Part shown: positions 27,318-35,529 of the stretch, in pieces
How the letters are laid out: each line of letters begins with the position of its first letter
How positions within the stretch are numbered: the first letter of the stretch is position 1
DNA from: Neptunicoccus cionae
Lineage (GTDB): Bacteria; Pseudomonadota; Alphaproteobacteria; Rhodobacterales; Rhodobacteraceae
Assembly (NCBI RefSeq): GCF_002860325.1
Contig: NZ_PKOJ01000001.1
Coordinates: forward strand, 1,054,001-1,118,000
DNA length: 64,000 nucleotides
Direction of reading: 5' to 3'
The notes under the pieces: generated by a model
Databases searched by the model: none
Seen by the model: the letters and a program-made list of their open reading frames with translations, nothing else
What the model was told of the DNA's origin: nothing
Program-made: the position numbers and the translations under genes

Positions 27318-27518
27318 ATGGCGCTGGGTAAGGAACATCCCCTTCACGGCCGTCGCAAACGGTCCAATCTGATGCTTGGCGCGGTACTGGGCGGCTTTGT
27401 TGCGCTGGTGTTTGCGATCACGATTGTGAAGATGGCAGGCGGCAACAGTATGGAAGGTTACGACCATACGATCCGCTATAGCATCGATCCCGAACTCAAG
27501 GCGACGGAGGCTGAATAA
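27318..27518 (+). CDS. Small single-span membrane protein in oxidase assembly operon (CoxF position)
   Basis: A 66-residue protein: a basic N-terminus (HPLHGRRKRSN), one transmembrane helix (LMLGAVLGGFVALVFAITIV, about 18-38), then an acidic periplasmic or cytoplasmic tail. It lies between ctaB (one base apart) and ctaG (one-base overlap TAATG), so it is translated with them. Small proteins at this position in alphaproteobacteria are labelled CoxF; their role is undetermined. By position it should help assemble the aa3 oxidase. Confidence 0.75.
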   Translation: MALGKEHPLHGRRKRSNLMLGAVLGGFVALVFAITIVKMAGGNSMEGYDHTIRYSIDPELKATEAE

Positions 27519-28114
27519 TGAGCGACGAACCGGTAAAACCCGCTGGCAAGAACAAGAAAGTGGTCTTCAATCTGGTCACGATCGTTGCTCTCATGCTGGG
27601 CCTGTCGTTTGCATCGGTGCCTTTGTATGACTGGTTCTGCCGCGTGACCGGCTGGGGCGGGGTGACCAATGTGGCGGTTGCTGACAGCGATGTCATTCTG
27701 GACAAAACCGTGAAGATCCGCTTCGATGCGTCCCTTGAACGGGACATGCCCTGGACCTTCAAACCTGTCGTGCATGAAATGGAAGTGCGGATCGGGGAAA
27801 CCGGTCTGGCATTCTACGAAGCACATAACCCGACCGACAAACCGGTTGCGGGACGGGCCAGCTATAACGTTTACCCCTATGCAACGGGTAACTATTTTAA
27901 CAAAATCGAGTGTTTCTGCTTCACCATGCAGGTTCTGCAACCCGGTGAAACCGTCATGATGCCGGTCACATTCTTTGTCGACCCCGAGATGCTGGACGAC
28001 AGCGAGGCAAAATACGCGAAAACGATCACGCTCAGCTATACGTTCCACGTGGCTGATCTGCCGGAACAAGAGCAGGCTGCTCTTGCGGTGGATGACGCGA
28101 AAACAGTAAATTAG
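27518..28114 (+). CDS. ctaG: Cytochrome c oxidase copper chaperone CtaG/Cox11
   Basis: A 198-residue Cox11 homologue that delivers copper to CuB of subunit I. One N-terminal membrane anchor (VTIVALMLGLSFASVPLYDWFC) precedes an immunoglobulin-like periplasmic domain. The copper ligands are the CFCF motif in KIECFCFTMQVLQPGE and the Cys in YDWFCRVTGWGG. Length is normal. Confidence 0.95.
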   Translation: MSDEPVKPAGKNKKVVFNLVTIVALMLGLSFASVPLYDWFCRVTGWGGVTNVAVADSDVILDKTVKIRFDASLERDMPWTFKPVVHEMEVRIGETGLAFYEAHNPTDKPVAGRASYNVYPYATGNYFNKIECFCFTMQVLQPGETVMMPVTFFVDPEMLDDSEAKYAKTITLSYTFHVADLPEQEQAALAVDDAKTVN

Positions 28115-28157
28115 GGATAACCTGTTGTGTTGAACCACTCTCACAAACACGTTATCC
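28115..28157 (+). promoter_or_regulatory. Imperfect 15-bp stem-loop between ctaG and coxC
   Basis: GGATAAC (28115-28121) pairs perfectly with GTTATCC (28151-28157), and the stem continues inward through TG and TTGTG/CACAAA with a mismatch and a bulge, leaving a 12-base loop. It starts right at the ctaG stop and is not followed by a U-run. Likely an mRNA processing or differential-stability element between assembly genes and the structural subunit III. Confidence 0.4.
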
Positions 28158-28250
28158 AGCAACACCAATGCCTGAAAACGGCATTTCCGGAAGGGCCGCA
28201 GCGCAGCCCCGTCGGGAAAGCCCAAGATGCGAATATAGGGACGAACCACC

Positions 28251-29054
28251 ATGGCGCATGAAAAAAACCACGACTACCACATTCTGAACCCCAGTATCTG
28301 GCCACTGGCCGGCGCGTTTGGCGCCTTCGTCATGCTGGCTGGCGGTGTGTTCTATATGAACGACCACACCTTCCCTTGGGTCTTCCTGATCGGCCTTGTG
28401 ATGGTGCTCTATGTGATGTTTGCATGGTGGTCCGAAGTTGTGGATGAGGCCCATGTCGGGGATCACACACCGGTGGTGGTGATCGGTCTGCGCTATGGCG
28501 TGATCATGTTCATCATGTCCGAAGTCATGTTCTTCGTGGCGTGGTTCTGGTCTTTCTTCAAACACGCGCTCTACCCGATGGGGCCAATGTCTCCGATCGT
28601 AGATGGCGTCTGGCCGCCACAAGGGATCGAAACCTTCGATCCATGGCACCTGCCACTGATCAACACACTGATCCTGCTGTGTTCCGGCTGTCTGGCTACT
28701 TGGGCACACCACGCGATTGCCCACGAGAACGACCGTGACGGCCTGAAAAAAGGGCTTTGGGGTGCTGTTCTGCTGGGGATCCTGTTCACGATCTTCCAAG
28801 CATACGAATACAGCCACGCGGCATTCGGCTTCTCTGGCAACATCTATGGCGCCAACTTCTTCATGGCGACAGGCTTCCATGGCTTCCACGTTGTAATCGG
28901 GACCATCTTCCTCGCGGTTTGTCTGGTGCGTGCCTACAAGGGTCACTTCACACCGGAACGTCACGTCGGCTTTGAAGCTGCGGCCTGGTACTGGCACTTT
29001 GTGGATGTGGTCTGGCTGTTCCTCTTTGCTGCCATCTACATCTGGGGCCAATAA
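28251..29054 (+). CDS. ctaE: Cytochrome c oxidase subunit III
   Basis: A 267-residue, seven-helix membrane subunit of aa3 oxidase. The conserved motifs include [35 protein letters not shown] and [16 protein letters not shown]. It protects the active site and shapes proton uptake in the D channel. The start follows GGGACGAACCACC. A 136-base gap with a hairpin separates it from ctaG. Confidence 0.96.
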   Translation: MAHEKNHDYHILNPSIWPLAGAFGAFVMLAGGVFYMNDHTFPWVFLIGLVMVLYVMFAWWSEVVDEAHVGDHTPVVVIGLRYGVIMFIMSEVMFFVAWFWSFFKHALYPMGPMSPIVDGVWPPQGIETFDPWHLPLINTLILLCSGCLATWAHHAIAHENDRDGLKKGLWGAVLLGILFTIFQAYEYSHAAFGFSGNIYGANFFMATGFHGFHVVIGTIFLAVCLVRAYKGHFTPERHVGFEAAAWYWHFVDVVWLFLFAAIYIWGQ

Positions 29055-29114
29055 CCAGAGGCTTGTCCTGATGCTCTGGTGCCGGAAGACCGGACAGGGC
29101 TAAGTGGATACGAG

Positions 29115-29150
29115 ACATAAAAGGGCGCGGGCTGGAAGGTTCGCGCCTTT
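29115..29150 (+). terminator. Hairpin between coxC and surf1
   Basis: AAAGGGCGCG and CGCGCCTTTG pair across a 12-base loop with one bulged G, 60 bases past the subunit III stop. The following bases are only moderately T-rich (GCCGTTTG), so partial termination or attenuation before surf1 is more likely than a full stop. Confidence 0.4.
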
Positions 29151-29180
29151 GCCGTTTGAAAATGTCGGACGGTTGGAAAC

Positions 29181-29203
29181 GAGTATTTGGAGAACATTTA
29201 AGC
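29181..29203 (+). repeat. GAGTATTT leader element carrying the surf1 ribosome site
   Basis: GAGTATTTGGAGAACATTTA, directly before the surf1 ATG, matches in form the element at 39616-39637 (GAGTATTTGAGGAACATTGA). Both contain the Shine-Dalgarno GGAG or GAGG and end at a start codon. This looks like the extragenic Rhodobacterales module reused as a translation leader. Confidence 0.45.
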
Positions 29204-29911
29204 ATGAGCGCGCGAATGATTTTGCCCCTGCTGTTCGGTATTGCAGGTGTTGCTACCTTGCTGTGGCTGGGGTTCTGGCAGTTGGACCGGCTTGCGTGGA
29301 AAGAGGACCGTCTGGCCCAGATCGAGGCGCGCAAGTCAGCGGCGGCGGCACCGCTGGAGCCGTATTTCCACGAAAGCGGCCCGCTGGAGGAAGACAACTA
29401 TCGCCGTGTAACCTTTGAAGGGGTGCTGACGGACAAACAGGCCCATGTGCTGACCTCTCTGAAGTTTACGGGGGCCGGTTTCCGTATCCTGCAAGAGGTG
29501 ATCTGGAACGATAAAGCCTTCATGCTTGATCTCGGGTTTGTACCGGAGGCGGAGAAAGATGCGCCCCGTCCTACGGGTCCGGTTCGGGTGGTGGGGAATA
29601 TCCTCAATCCCGATGATTATGATGAGTCGTTTACACCTGATCCCGACCTGGACAAGAACATCTGGTTCGCCCGCTATCTGCCGATGCTGGCGGAAAAGCT
29701 GGATGTTCTACCCTTTATGATAGTGGTTGAGGCAGCGGAATACCGCAAAGACGGCGCTTGGGTGCCTTATGATGCCGTAACCCCGTTGCCCGTTTCGGTG
29801 AATATCCCTAATGATCACCGCGAATACGCGATCACATGGTTTTCATTAGCGGTTGTCTGGTTCGGGATGACGGCTTACCTGTTGTGGCGCATCAGGCAGA
29901 AAACGGTTTAG
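29204..29911 (+). CDS. SURF1 family cytochrome oxidase assembly protein
   Basis: A 235-residue membrane protein with one helix at each end (PLLFGIAGVATLLWLGFWQL at the start, ITWFSLAVVWFGMTAYLLW at the end) and a periplasmic domain between. The N-terminal GFWQLDRLAWK and C-terminal NDHREYAITWFSLA motifs are the SURF1 signatures. SURF1 supports haem A insertion into subunit I. Start at 29204 with GGAG upstream; the longer frame from 29156 opens with TTG and is less likely. Confidence 0.93.
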   Translation: MSARMILPLLFGIAGVATLLWLGFWQLDRLAWKEDRLAQIEARKSAAAAPLEPYFHESGPLEEDNYRRVTFEGVLTDKQAHVLTSLKFTGAGFRILQEVIWNDKAFMLDLGFVPEAEKDAPRPTGPVRVVGNILNPDDYDESFTPDPDLDKNIWFARYLPMLAEKLDVLPFMIVVEAAEYRKDGAWVPYDAVTPLPVSVNIPNDHREYAITWFSLAVVWFGMTAYLLWRIRQKTV

Positions 29912-29922
29912 GCAAGGCTGGC

Positions 29923-31311
29923 ATGAAATATATCTCCACACGCGGGCAGGCGCCCGAGCTGACATTTGAAGAAGCGATGCTGACAGGACTGGCGCGCGAT
30001 GGCGGCTTGTATGTGCCTGAAAGCTGGCCAAGCCTGAGCGAAGACCAGATCGCGGGCTTTGCCGGTAAATCTTACGAGGATGTGGCCTTTGAAGTGATGA
30101 AGCCTTTCGTGGGCGATACCTTCGATGACACGGAATTCCGCGAGATCATCGCCAAGGCGTACAGCAGTTTCGGGCATGACGCCCGCTGTCCTGTGGTGCA
30201 ACTGGACAGCAACCACTATCTGCTGGAGCTATTCCACGGCCCGACGCTGGCGTTCAAAGATGTGGCGATGCAGTTGATCGGCCAGATGTTCGAAGCCGCG
30301 CTGAAACGTTCCGGCAAACGGGTGACGATTGTCGGGGCGACCAGTGGCGACACCGGCTCGGCCGCGATTGAAGCCTTTCGCGGGCTGGACGCGGTGGATG
30401 TGTTTATCATGTACCCCCATGGGCGCGTATCCGAGGTACAGCGCCGCCAGATGACCACTCCGGTTGAAGACAACGTTCATGCGCTGGCGGTGGATGGTGA
30501 CTTTGACACCTGTCAGGCCTTGTTGAAGGATATGTTCAACGATTTCGAATTCCGCGATTCTGTACAGCTTGCCGGTGTGAACAGCATCAATTGGGCGCGG
30601 GTGCTGGCACAGGTGGTGTATTACTTTACCTCTGCCGTGTCGCTGGGCGCGCCTCACCGGAAGATTTCTTTCACGGTGCCCACAGGCAATTTCGGTGACA
30701 TTTTTGCCGGCTATGTGGCCAAACGCATGGGGCTACCGATTGAACGGCTGGTGATTGCGACGAACCAGAACGACATCCTGCACCGCACGTTGCAATCGGG
30801 CGATCATGCGAAAACAGGTGTTGTGCCGTCGATCAGCCCTTCCATGGATATTCAGGTCAGCTCCAATTACGAACGGTTAGTATTTGACCTTTATGATCGG
30901 GAAGGAGAGGCCGTTGCCCAGCTGTTCGAGGCACTGAAAGACGTCGGGTCTTTCAAACTGTCCCAAGGGGCGTTGAGCCGTATGGCGGAGGAATTTGACT
31001 CAGGGCGCGTTTCGGAAGAGGAAACCAGTGCTGCGATCAGGGACTTTTACCAGCGCACCGGCGAAGTACTGTGCCCCCATTCGGCCATCGGGGCGAAAAT
31101 CGGGGACGAAATGCAAGGCGAAGTGCCGATGATCACGCTTGCCACCGCCCATCCTGCCAAGTTTCCGGCAGCGGTTGAGGCGGCTTGCGGCGAACATCCG
31201 GCCCTGCCTCCACGTATGGCAGACCTGTTTGAACGCGACGAGCGCGTGACACGGGTCGCAGGCGATTTGGCAGCTGTCGAGGCTGTTATTCGAGAAAGGA
31301 TTGCGGGTTGA
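29923..31311 (+). CDS. thrC: Threonine synthase
   Basis: A 462-residue PLP enzyme converting O-phosphohomoserine to threonine. It is the long (class with N-terminal cap) type: MKYISTRGQAPELTFEEAMLTGLARDGGLYVPE start, PLP-binding Lys in HGPTLAFKDVAMQ (about 110), phosphate-binding TSGDTGSAA and the VPTGNFGDIFAGYVAKRMG motif. It starts 12 bases after surf1 and overlaps the M16 gene by four bases; coxC-surf1-thrC-M16 is a familiar alphaproteobacterial order. Confidence 0.96.
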   Translation: MKYISTRGQAPELTFEEAMLTGLARDGGLYVPESWPSLSEDQIAGFAGKSYEDVAFEVMKPFVGDTFDDTEFREIIAKAYSSFGHDARCPVVQLDSNHYLLELFHGPTLAFKDVAMQLIGQMFEAALKRSGKRVTIVGATSGDTGSAAIEAFRGLDAVDVFIMYPHGRVSEVQRRQMTTPVEDNVHALAVDGDFDTCQALLKDMFNDFEFRDSVQLAGVNSINWARVLAQVVYYFTSAVSLGAPHRKISFTVPTGNFGDIFAGYVAKRMGLPIERLVIATNQNDILHRTLQSGDHAKTGVVPSISPSMDIQVSSNYERLVFDLYDREGEAVAQLFEALKDVGSFKLSQGALSRMAEEFDSGRVSEEETSAAIRDFYQRTGEVLCPHSAIGAKIGDEMQGEVPMITLATAHPAKFPAAVEAACGEHPALPPRMADLFERDERVTRVAGDLAAVEAVIRERIAG

Positions 31312-32573
31312 CCGTAGAAATACACACACTCTCCAACGGATTCCGCGTTGTTACCGAACATATGCCGGGGCTGAAATCAGCTTCTTTGGGCATCTGGGTT
31401 GGTGCGGGCGGACGGCACGAGCGGCCCGAGCAAAACGGGATCGCCCATTTTCTGGAGCATATGGCCTTTAAGGGCACAAAAAAACGTAACGCCTTGCAGA
31501 TTGCCGAAGCGATCGAGGATGTGGGCGGGTATATCAACGCCTACACCAGCCGCGAGATGACGGCCTATTATGTGCGGGTTCTGGAAAACGATGTGACACT
31601 GGCGATGGATGTGATCAGTGACATTGTGTTGAACTCTGTCTTTGATCCGGCTGAGGTGGAAACCGAGCGGGGCGTGATCCTGCAGGAAATCGGCCAGTCG
31701 CTCGACACGCCGGATGATGTGATCTTTGACTGGCTGCAAGAGGTGTCCTATCCCGACCAGCCCATCGGGCGCACGATTCTCGGCCCTGAAGAGCGCGTGC
31801 GCTCCTTCACCCGTGCAGATTTGCAGGCGTTTGTAAAAGAACAATACCGCCCAGAGCAGATGGTTCTGTCTGCAGCAGGGGCTGTGGATCATGACCAGTT
31901 GGTGAAACTGGCAGAAGAAGCTTTTGGCCATATGGAACGGGGCGGGGCACCTGTGCTGCTGCAACCCGCGCTTTATCGTGGCGGCGAACACCGTGTCGTT
32001 AAAGATCTGGAGCAGGCGCATTTTGCACTGGCATTTGAAACAGCCAGCTACAAGGACGATGAAATCTACACCGCGCAGGTGTTTTCGCTCGCTCTTGGTG
32101 GTGGGATGTCCAGCCGCCTGTTTCAGGAGGTCCGCGAAAAACGCGGGCTGTGTTACACGATCTACGCGCAGGCAGGCGCCTATGCCGATACAGGCGCCCT
32201 GACGATCTATGCCGGCACCAGCGGTTCGGATGTGGCGGACCTGTCTACCCTGTGCATCGACGAGCTGCGCCGTGCCGCCGGTGATATGGGCGAGGCCGAA
32301 GTCAACCGCGCCCGTGTGCAGATGAAGGCAGGGATGCTAATGGGGCTGGAAAGCCCTTCGTCCCGCTGTGAACGTCTGGCGCGGATGGTGATGATCTGGG
32401 GCCGTGTGCCCGGACTGGACGAGGTGGTGGCCAAGATCGACGGTGTGGATCGCGCGGGGGTTGCGGAGTATGCCGCACGGCTTTGCGCGTCCGGAGTTCC
32501 GTCGCTCGCGCTCTATGGTCCGGTTGCGGATGCGCCGGAAGTGGGCGTGCTGGCGGATCGGCTGGCGGCCTGA
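31308..32573 (+). CDS. M16 family zinc peptidase (mitochondrial processing peptidase-like)
   Basis: A 421-residue insulinase-family protease. The inverted zinc motif HxxEH is in GIAHFLEHMAFKGT (about residues 46-59), with the third ligand Glu downstream in VETERGVILQEI. The C-terminal substrate-binding half has GGGMSSRLFQEVREKRGLCYTIYA. It resembles the beta subunit of mitochondrial processing peptidase. The start is a TTG at 31308 overlapping the thrC stop, with AAAGGA upstream. Unusually, it is followed after three bases by a biotin transporter gene. Confidence 0.93.
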   Translation: MTVEIHTLSNGFRVVTEHMPGLKSASLGIWVGAGGRHERPEQNGIAHFLEHMAFKGTKKRNALQIAEAIEDVGGYINAYTSREMTAYYVRVLENDVTLAMDVISDIVLNSVFDPAEVETERGVILQEIGQSLDTPDDVIFDWLQEVSYPDQPIGRTILGPEERVRSFTRADLQAFVKEQYRPEQMVLSAAGAVDHDQLVKLAEEAFGHMERGGAPVLLQPALYRGGEHRVVKDLEQAHFALAFETASYKDDEIYTAQVFSLALGGGMSSRLFQEVREKRGLCYTIYAQAGAYADTGALTIYAGTSGSDVADLSTLCIDELRRAAGDMGEAEVNRARVQMKAGMLMGLESPSSRCERLARMVMIWGRVPGLDEVVAKIDGVDRAGVAEYAARLCASGVPSLALYGPVADAPEVGVLADRLAA

Positions 32574-32576
32574 CCT

Positions 32577-33272
32577 GTGGCCCGCATCACCTTTGACGAT
32601 GTATCCCTGACACTGGACGGGCGGCAGGTTTTCGGACCGGCCTCTCTGGTGCTGGCAGAGCGTCGCATCGGGGTTATCGGGCAGAACGGAGCAGGCAAAT
32701 CCAGCTTTCTGCGCTTGATGGCGGGGCTGGTGAAGCCGGACAGCGGACAGGTGCGACTGGGTGACAGCGATGTTTACACTGACCGTAAGGCGGTGCTGGC
32801 GGGAATCGGTGTGATCTTTCAAAACCCCGATCACCAGATCCTGTTTCCCACCGTGGCCGAGGAAATTGCTTTCGGGCTTACCCAGCTTGGCGCATCAAAG
32901 GCAGAAGCACATGCGCGCGCATTGCGCGTTCTGGCAGAGCAGAACCGTGCGGATTGGGCGGACCGGCAGTGTTACACCCTGTCAGGCGGGCAGCGGCATT
33001 TTCTGTGCCTGATGGCGGTTCTGGCGATGGAGCCGGATGTGATCCTGCTGGACGAACCCTATGCGGGGCTTGATATTCCCACATCTGCGCAGTTGCACCG
33101 GCAGTTGGACGGTCTGGCCCAATCGCTGGTGATGATAACCCATGATCCGGCGCTGCTGGCTGACTACGATCGTGTGATCTGGATCGACGGTGGCAGGGTG
33201 GAGTCAGATGGCGCACCCGCAGAGGTGCTGCCGGGTTTCATATCAGAAATGGAGCATCGCGGCGCATGTTGA
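32577..33272 (+). CDS. bioM: Biotin ECF transporter ATPase BioM
   Basis: A 231-residue ABC ATPase. Walker A is GQNGAGKSS (about 36-44), the Q-loop is FQNPDHQILFPTVAEEIAFG, the signature LSGGQRHFL and Walker B VILLDEPYAGLD. The FQNPDHQ form is typical of energy-coupling-factor ATPases. With BioN it powers the S component BioY encoded two genes on. Start is GTG at 32577, three bases after the M16 stop, so it may be read from the upstream operon as well. I see no BioR-type TTATCTATAA site before it. Confidence 0.92.
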   Translation: MARITFDDVSLTLDGRQVFGPASLVLAERRIGVIGQNGAGKSSFLRLMAGLVKPDSGQVRLGDSDVYTDRKAVLAGIGVIFQNPDHQILFPTVAEEIAFGLTQLGASKAEAHARALRVLAEQNRADWADRQCYTLSGGQRHFLCLMAVLAMEPDVILLDEPYAGLDIPTSAQLHRQLDGLAQSLVMITHDPALLADYDRVIWIDGGRVESDGAPAEVLPGFISEMEHRGAC

Positions 33273-33868
33273 GCCTGACGCTGGAGCGGCAAAGCTGGGC
33301 CCATCGCATCCCTGTTGGCTGGAAACTGGCCATATTGTTTGCTCTGACTTTTGTAACCTTTCCGATTGAACGGCTCGACCCCCTGATAGCGGGGATTGTG
33401 CTGGTGGTTCTGGGTTGGACCAGTCTGGGGCGTACAGGATTCCGCGCGAGCCTACGGGCGTTGCGTCCGGTTCTGTGGTTTGTGGTGATTATTCTTGTTT
33501 ACCACCTCCTTGTCGGGCGTCTGCATCAGGGGGCGGTTATTGTTCTGAAAATGCTGTTGTTGTTTAGCGCGGCGAATTTTGTGACCATGACCAGCAAGCT
33601 TAGCGACATGATGGAGCTGGTCATCCGGCTGCTCTCGCCCTTACGCAGGGTTGGTTTTCCGCCTGAAAGGATAGCACTTGCTTTTGCTTTGGTGATCCGC
33701 TTTACCCCTGTGCTAGGCCAGCGCGGCGCGCGTCTGGCAGAGGCTTGGCGGGCGCGATCCGCGCGTCGGGTCGGACCCCGAATTGTTGCCCCCCTAGCGG
33801 TGTCGGCACTGGATGATGCGGATCAGGTTGCCGAGGCGCTGCGCGCGCGGGGCGGTCTGCGCGAATAG
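33266..33868 (+). CDS. bioN: Biotin ECF transporter transmembrane protein BioN
   Basis: A 200-residue ECF T component with about five hydrophobic segments in its first two thirds. The C-terminal coupling region includes ARLAEAWRARSARRVG, the Ala-Arg-type motif (here ARSAR) through which T proteins contact the ATPase. Overlaps bioM by seven bases. Together with bioM and bioY it forms a dedicated, group-I type biotin uptake system. Confidence 0.92.
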   Translation: MLSLTLERQSWAHRIPVGWKLAILFALTFVTFPIERLDPLIAGIVLVVLGWTSLGRTGFRASLRALRPVLWFVVIILVYHLLVGRLHQGAVIVLKMLLLFSAANFVTMTSKLSDMMELVIRLLSPLRRVGFPPERIALAFALVIRFTPVLGQRGARLAEAWRARSARRVGPRIVAPLAVSALDDADQVAEALRARGGLRE

Positions 33869-33878
33869 GAGGAAGACT

Positions 33879-34427
33879 ATGGAAAGAAATATCGTATATA
33901 TTGCCGTTTTTGGGGCACTGATTGCTGCACTCGGGCTACTGCCGAAAGTAACCCTGATGAGCGGTATTCCGATTACTGCCCAATCCATGGGGATCATGCT
34001 CTGCGGGACTGTGCTGGGTGCGCGTAAAGGCGCTTTGGCGGTGCTGCTGTTTCTGGCGCTGGTGGCGCTCGGTCTGCCGCTTCTTGCGGGCGGACGTGGT
34101 GGTTTGGGCGTGTTTACAACGCCTTGGGCCGGTTTTCTCTTCGGCTTTCCGGTTGCGGCCTTTGTGACTGGACTTGTCATGCGCTGGTTGCGCGGTGCTC
34201 GTGTGGGTGTGGTGGCAGCTGTTGCCTCTGTGATCGGCGGGATCGGCGCGCTCTACGCTATTGCGGTGCCTTATTATATGGTGATGACAGGGGCCGGTCT
34301 GGCCGATGCGATTGCCACAGCGGCGCTGCCCTTCATTCCGGGCGATCTGGTCAAAGCCGTTGTTGCCGGTGCCATCACTGGCACTGTTTACAAAGCACGT
34401 CCCCGCGCTGTGATGTCACGCGCCTGA
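33879..34427 (+). CDS. bioY: Biotin transporter substrate-binding component BioY
   Basis: A 182-residue, six-helix S component that binds biotin. Family motifs are visible: ITAQSMGIMLCGTVLGARKG near residue 33, GRGGLGVFTTPWAGFLFGFP near 72 and PFIPGDLVKAVVA near the C-terminus. The start at 33879 follows a strong AGGAGGAAG site; a longer frame from 33813 lies inside bioN. It converges on the thiolase gene with one base between the stops. Confidence 0.95.
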   Translation: MERNIVYIAVFGALIAALGLLPKVTLMSGIPITAQSMGIMLCGTVLGARKGALAVLLFLALVALGLPLLAGGRGGLGVFTTPWAGFLFGFPVAAFVTGLVMRWLRGARVGVVAAVASVIGGIGALYAIAVPYYMVMTGAGLADAIATAALPFIPGDLVKAVVAGAITGTVYKARPRAVMSRA

Positions 34428-34428
34428 T

Positions 34429-35529
34429 CTAGACTTCCAACAGCAAAGCGGTTCCAAGCCCGCCCGCCGCCGCAATTGCGGCAAGGCCGGTGCCACCGCT
34501 TTGCTGCAATTCATGAAACAGGCGTACTGCATTGATCGCGCCTGACGCGCCGATGGGATGCCCCCGCGCCAAAGCGCCGCCACCGCGGTTCATTGTGTCC
34601 GGATCAAGCCCTGCTGCCCGCTGACAAGCGATCGCCTGCACGGCATAAGCCTCCATAACCTCGCTACAAGCCAGCGCGCCCGGGGCAAGACCCGCCTGTG
34701 TGAGCGCGCGCTGTATGGCAACGACTGGCGCTGTAGCAGGTGTTTCCGGCGCTGCGCCCAGTGTGGCGCCACCCAGAACCCGCGCAGGCTTCAAACGGGT
34801 GACTTCTCTGGCCAGCTTCTCATCTACCACCAGAACAAATGCTGCCGCATCAGCCTTTACGGCGGTGTTCGCCGCGCTGAGGCTGCCGGTCACACTTGGT
34901 GCACGCTCTGCGGTGCGAATTGATAGCTTGCGGGTAAAGGCGTCCCTGTCCAAACCGTTCAGTGTTACAATCTCCTGCCCCAGTCGCTCGGTCGCCGCGC
35001 GGGCCTTGGCATGGCTTTCCACTGCAAAGCAGTCCTGTTCGCTGCGGGAGATTCCCAGATCCCTAGCAAGTTGCGCTGCACTTTCGTGCAGGTCGGGGTC
35101 ACGTTCCGGCCAAGGGCTGAAAGGGGGGCGGTCGTAAGCCGACGGTGCTCCGCCATCGGGATCAGTGCGTAAACGGGCAGGGCGGCGGGAATGGCTTTCC
35201 GCGCCACCGGCCAGCACCGCACGTGCTGCACCGGATTGCACCAGACGCGCTGCCAACAGGATCGCATCAAGCCCGCCGGCACATTGGCGGTCGATGGACA
35301 GGCCCGCCACCGTCTCCGGCAGGCCGGCAGCAAGTGCGGCGAGCCGTGCAGGATTACCGCCTCCGTAAAGCGCATTCGACAGGATAACTTCGTCAACATC
35401 GCAAGGGCAGTCGGCAAGACAGGCTTGCAGAACAGGGGCCGCCAGTTCGTGCAGTTCTAACCGCGCAAAGGCGCCGTTTTCGGGGGCGACCGCGCTGCGG
35501 TATCCGGCAATGATGAAGGCTTGGCTCAT
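34429..35529 (-). CDS. Thiolase-family protein linked to bioY, second catalytic Cys missing
   Basis: A 366-residue thiolase-fold protein. The nucleophile is present at Cys83 in DRQCAGGLDA and the catalytic His at about 324 in ARGHPIGASGA. Two other landmarks are altered: the usual NEAF motif reads MEAYAVQA (Asn to Met292) and the C-terminal CxGGG motif reads AAAGGLG, so the acid/base Cys is Ala353. That argues against a standard degradative thiolase. It overlaps the AMP-ligase gene by four bases. In Bacillus subtilis the BirA-controlled yhfUTS genes encode BioY, an acyl-CoA ligase and a thiolase, so the association recurs. A role in pimelate or acyl-CoA supply for biotin is inferred only. Confidence 0.8.
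   Translation of the reverse strand: MSQAFIIAGYRSAVAPENGAFARLELHELAAPVLQACLADCPCDVDEVILSNALYGGGNPARLAALAAGLPETVAGLSIDRQCAGGLDAILLAARLVQSGAARAVLAGGAESHSRRPARLRTDPDGGAPSAYDRPPFSPWPERDPDLHESAAQLARDLGISRSEQDCFAVESHAKARAATERLGQEIVTLNGLDRDAFTRKLSIRTAERAPSVTGSLSAANTAVKADAAAFVLVVDEKLAREVTRLKPARVLGGATLGAAPETPATAPVVAIQRALTQAGLAPGALACSEVMEAYAVQAIACQRAAGLDPDTMNRGGGALARGHPIGASGAINAVRLFHELQQSGGTGLAAIAAAGGLGTALLLEV

Noticed and set aside
32540-32580. BioR or BirA operator before bioM
   Set aside because: No TTATCTATAA-type palindrome found there or before the thiolase/ligase genes; bioM follows the M16 stop by three bases.
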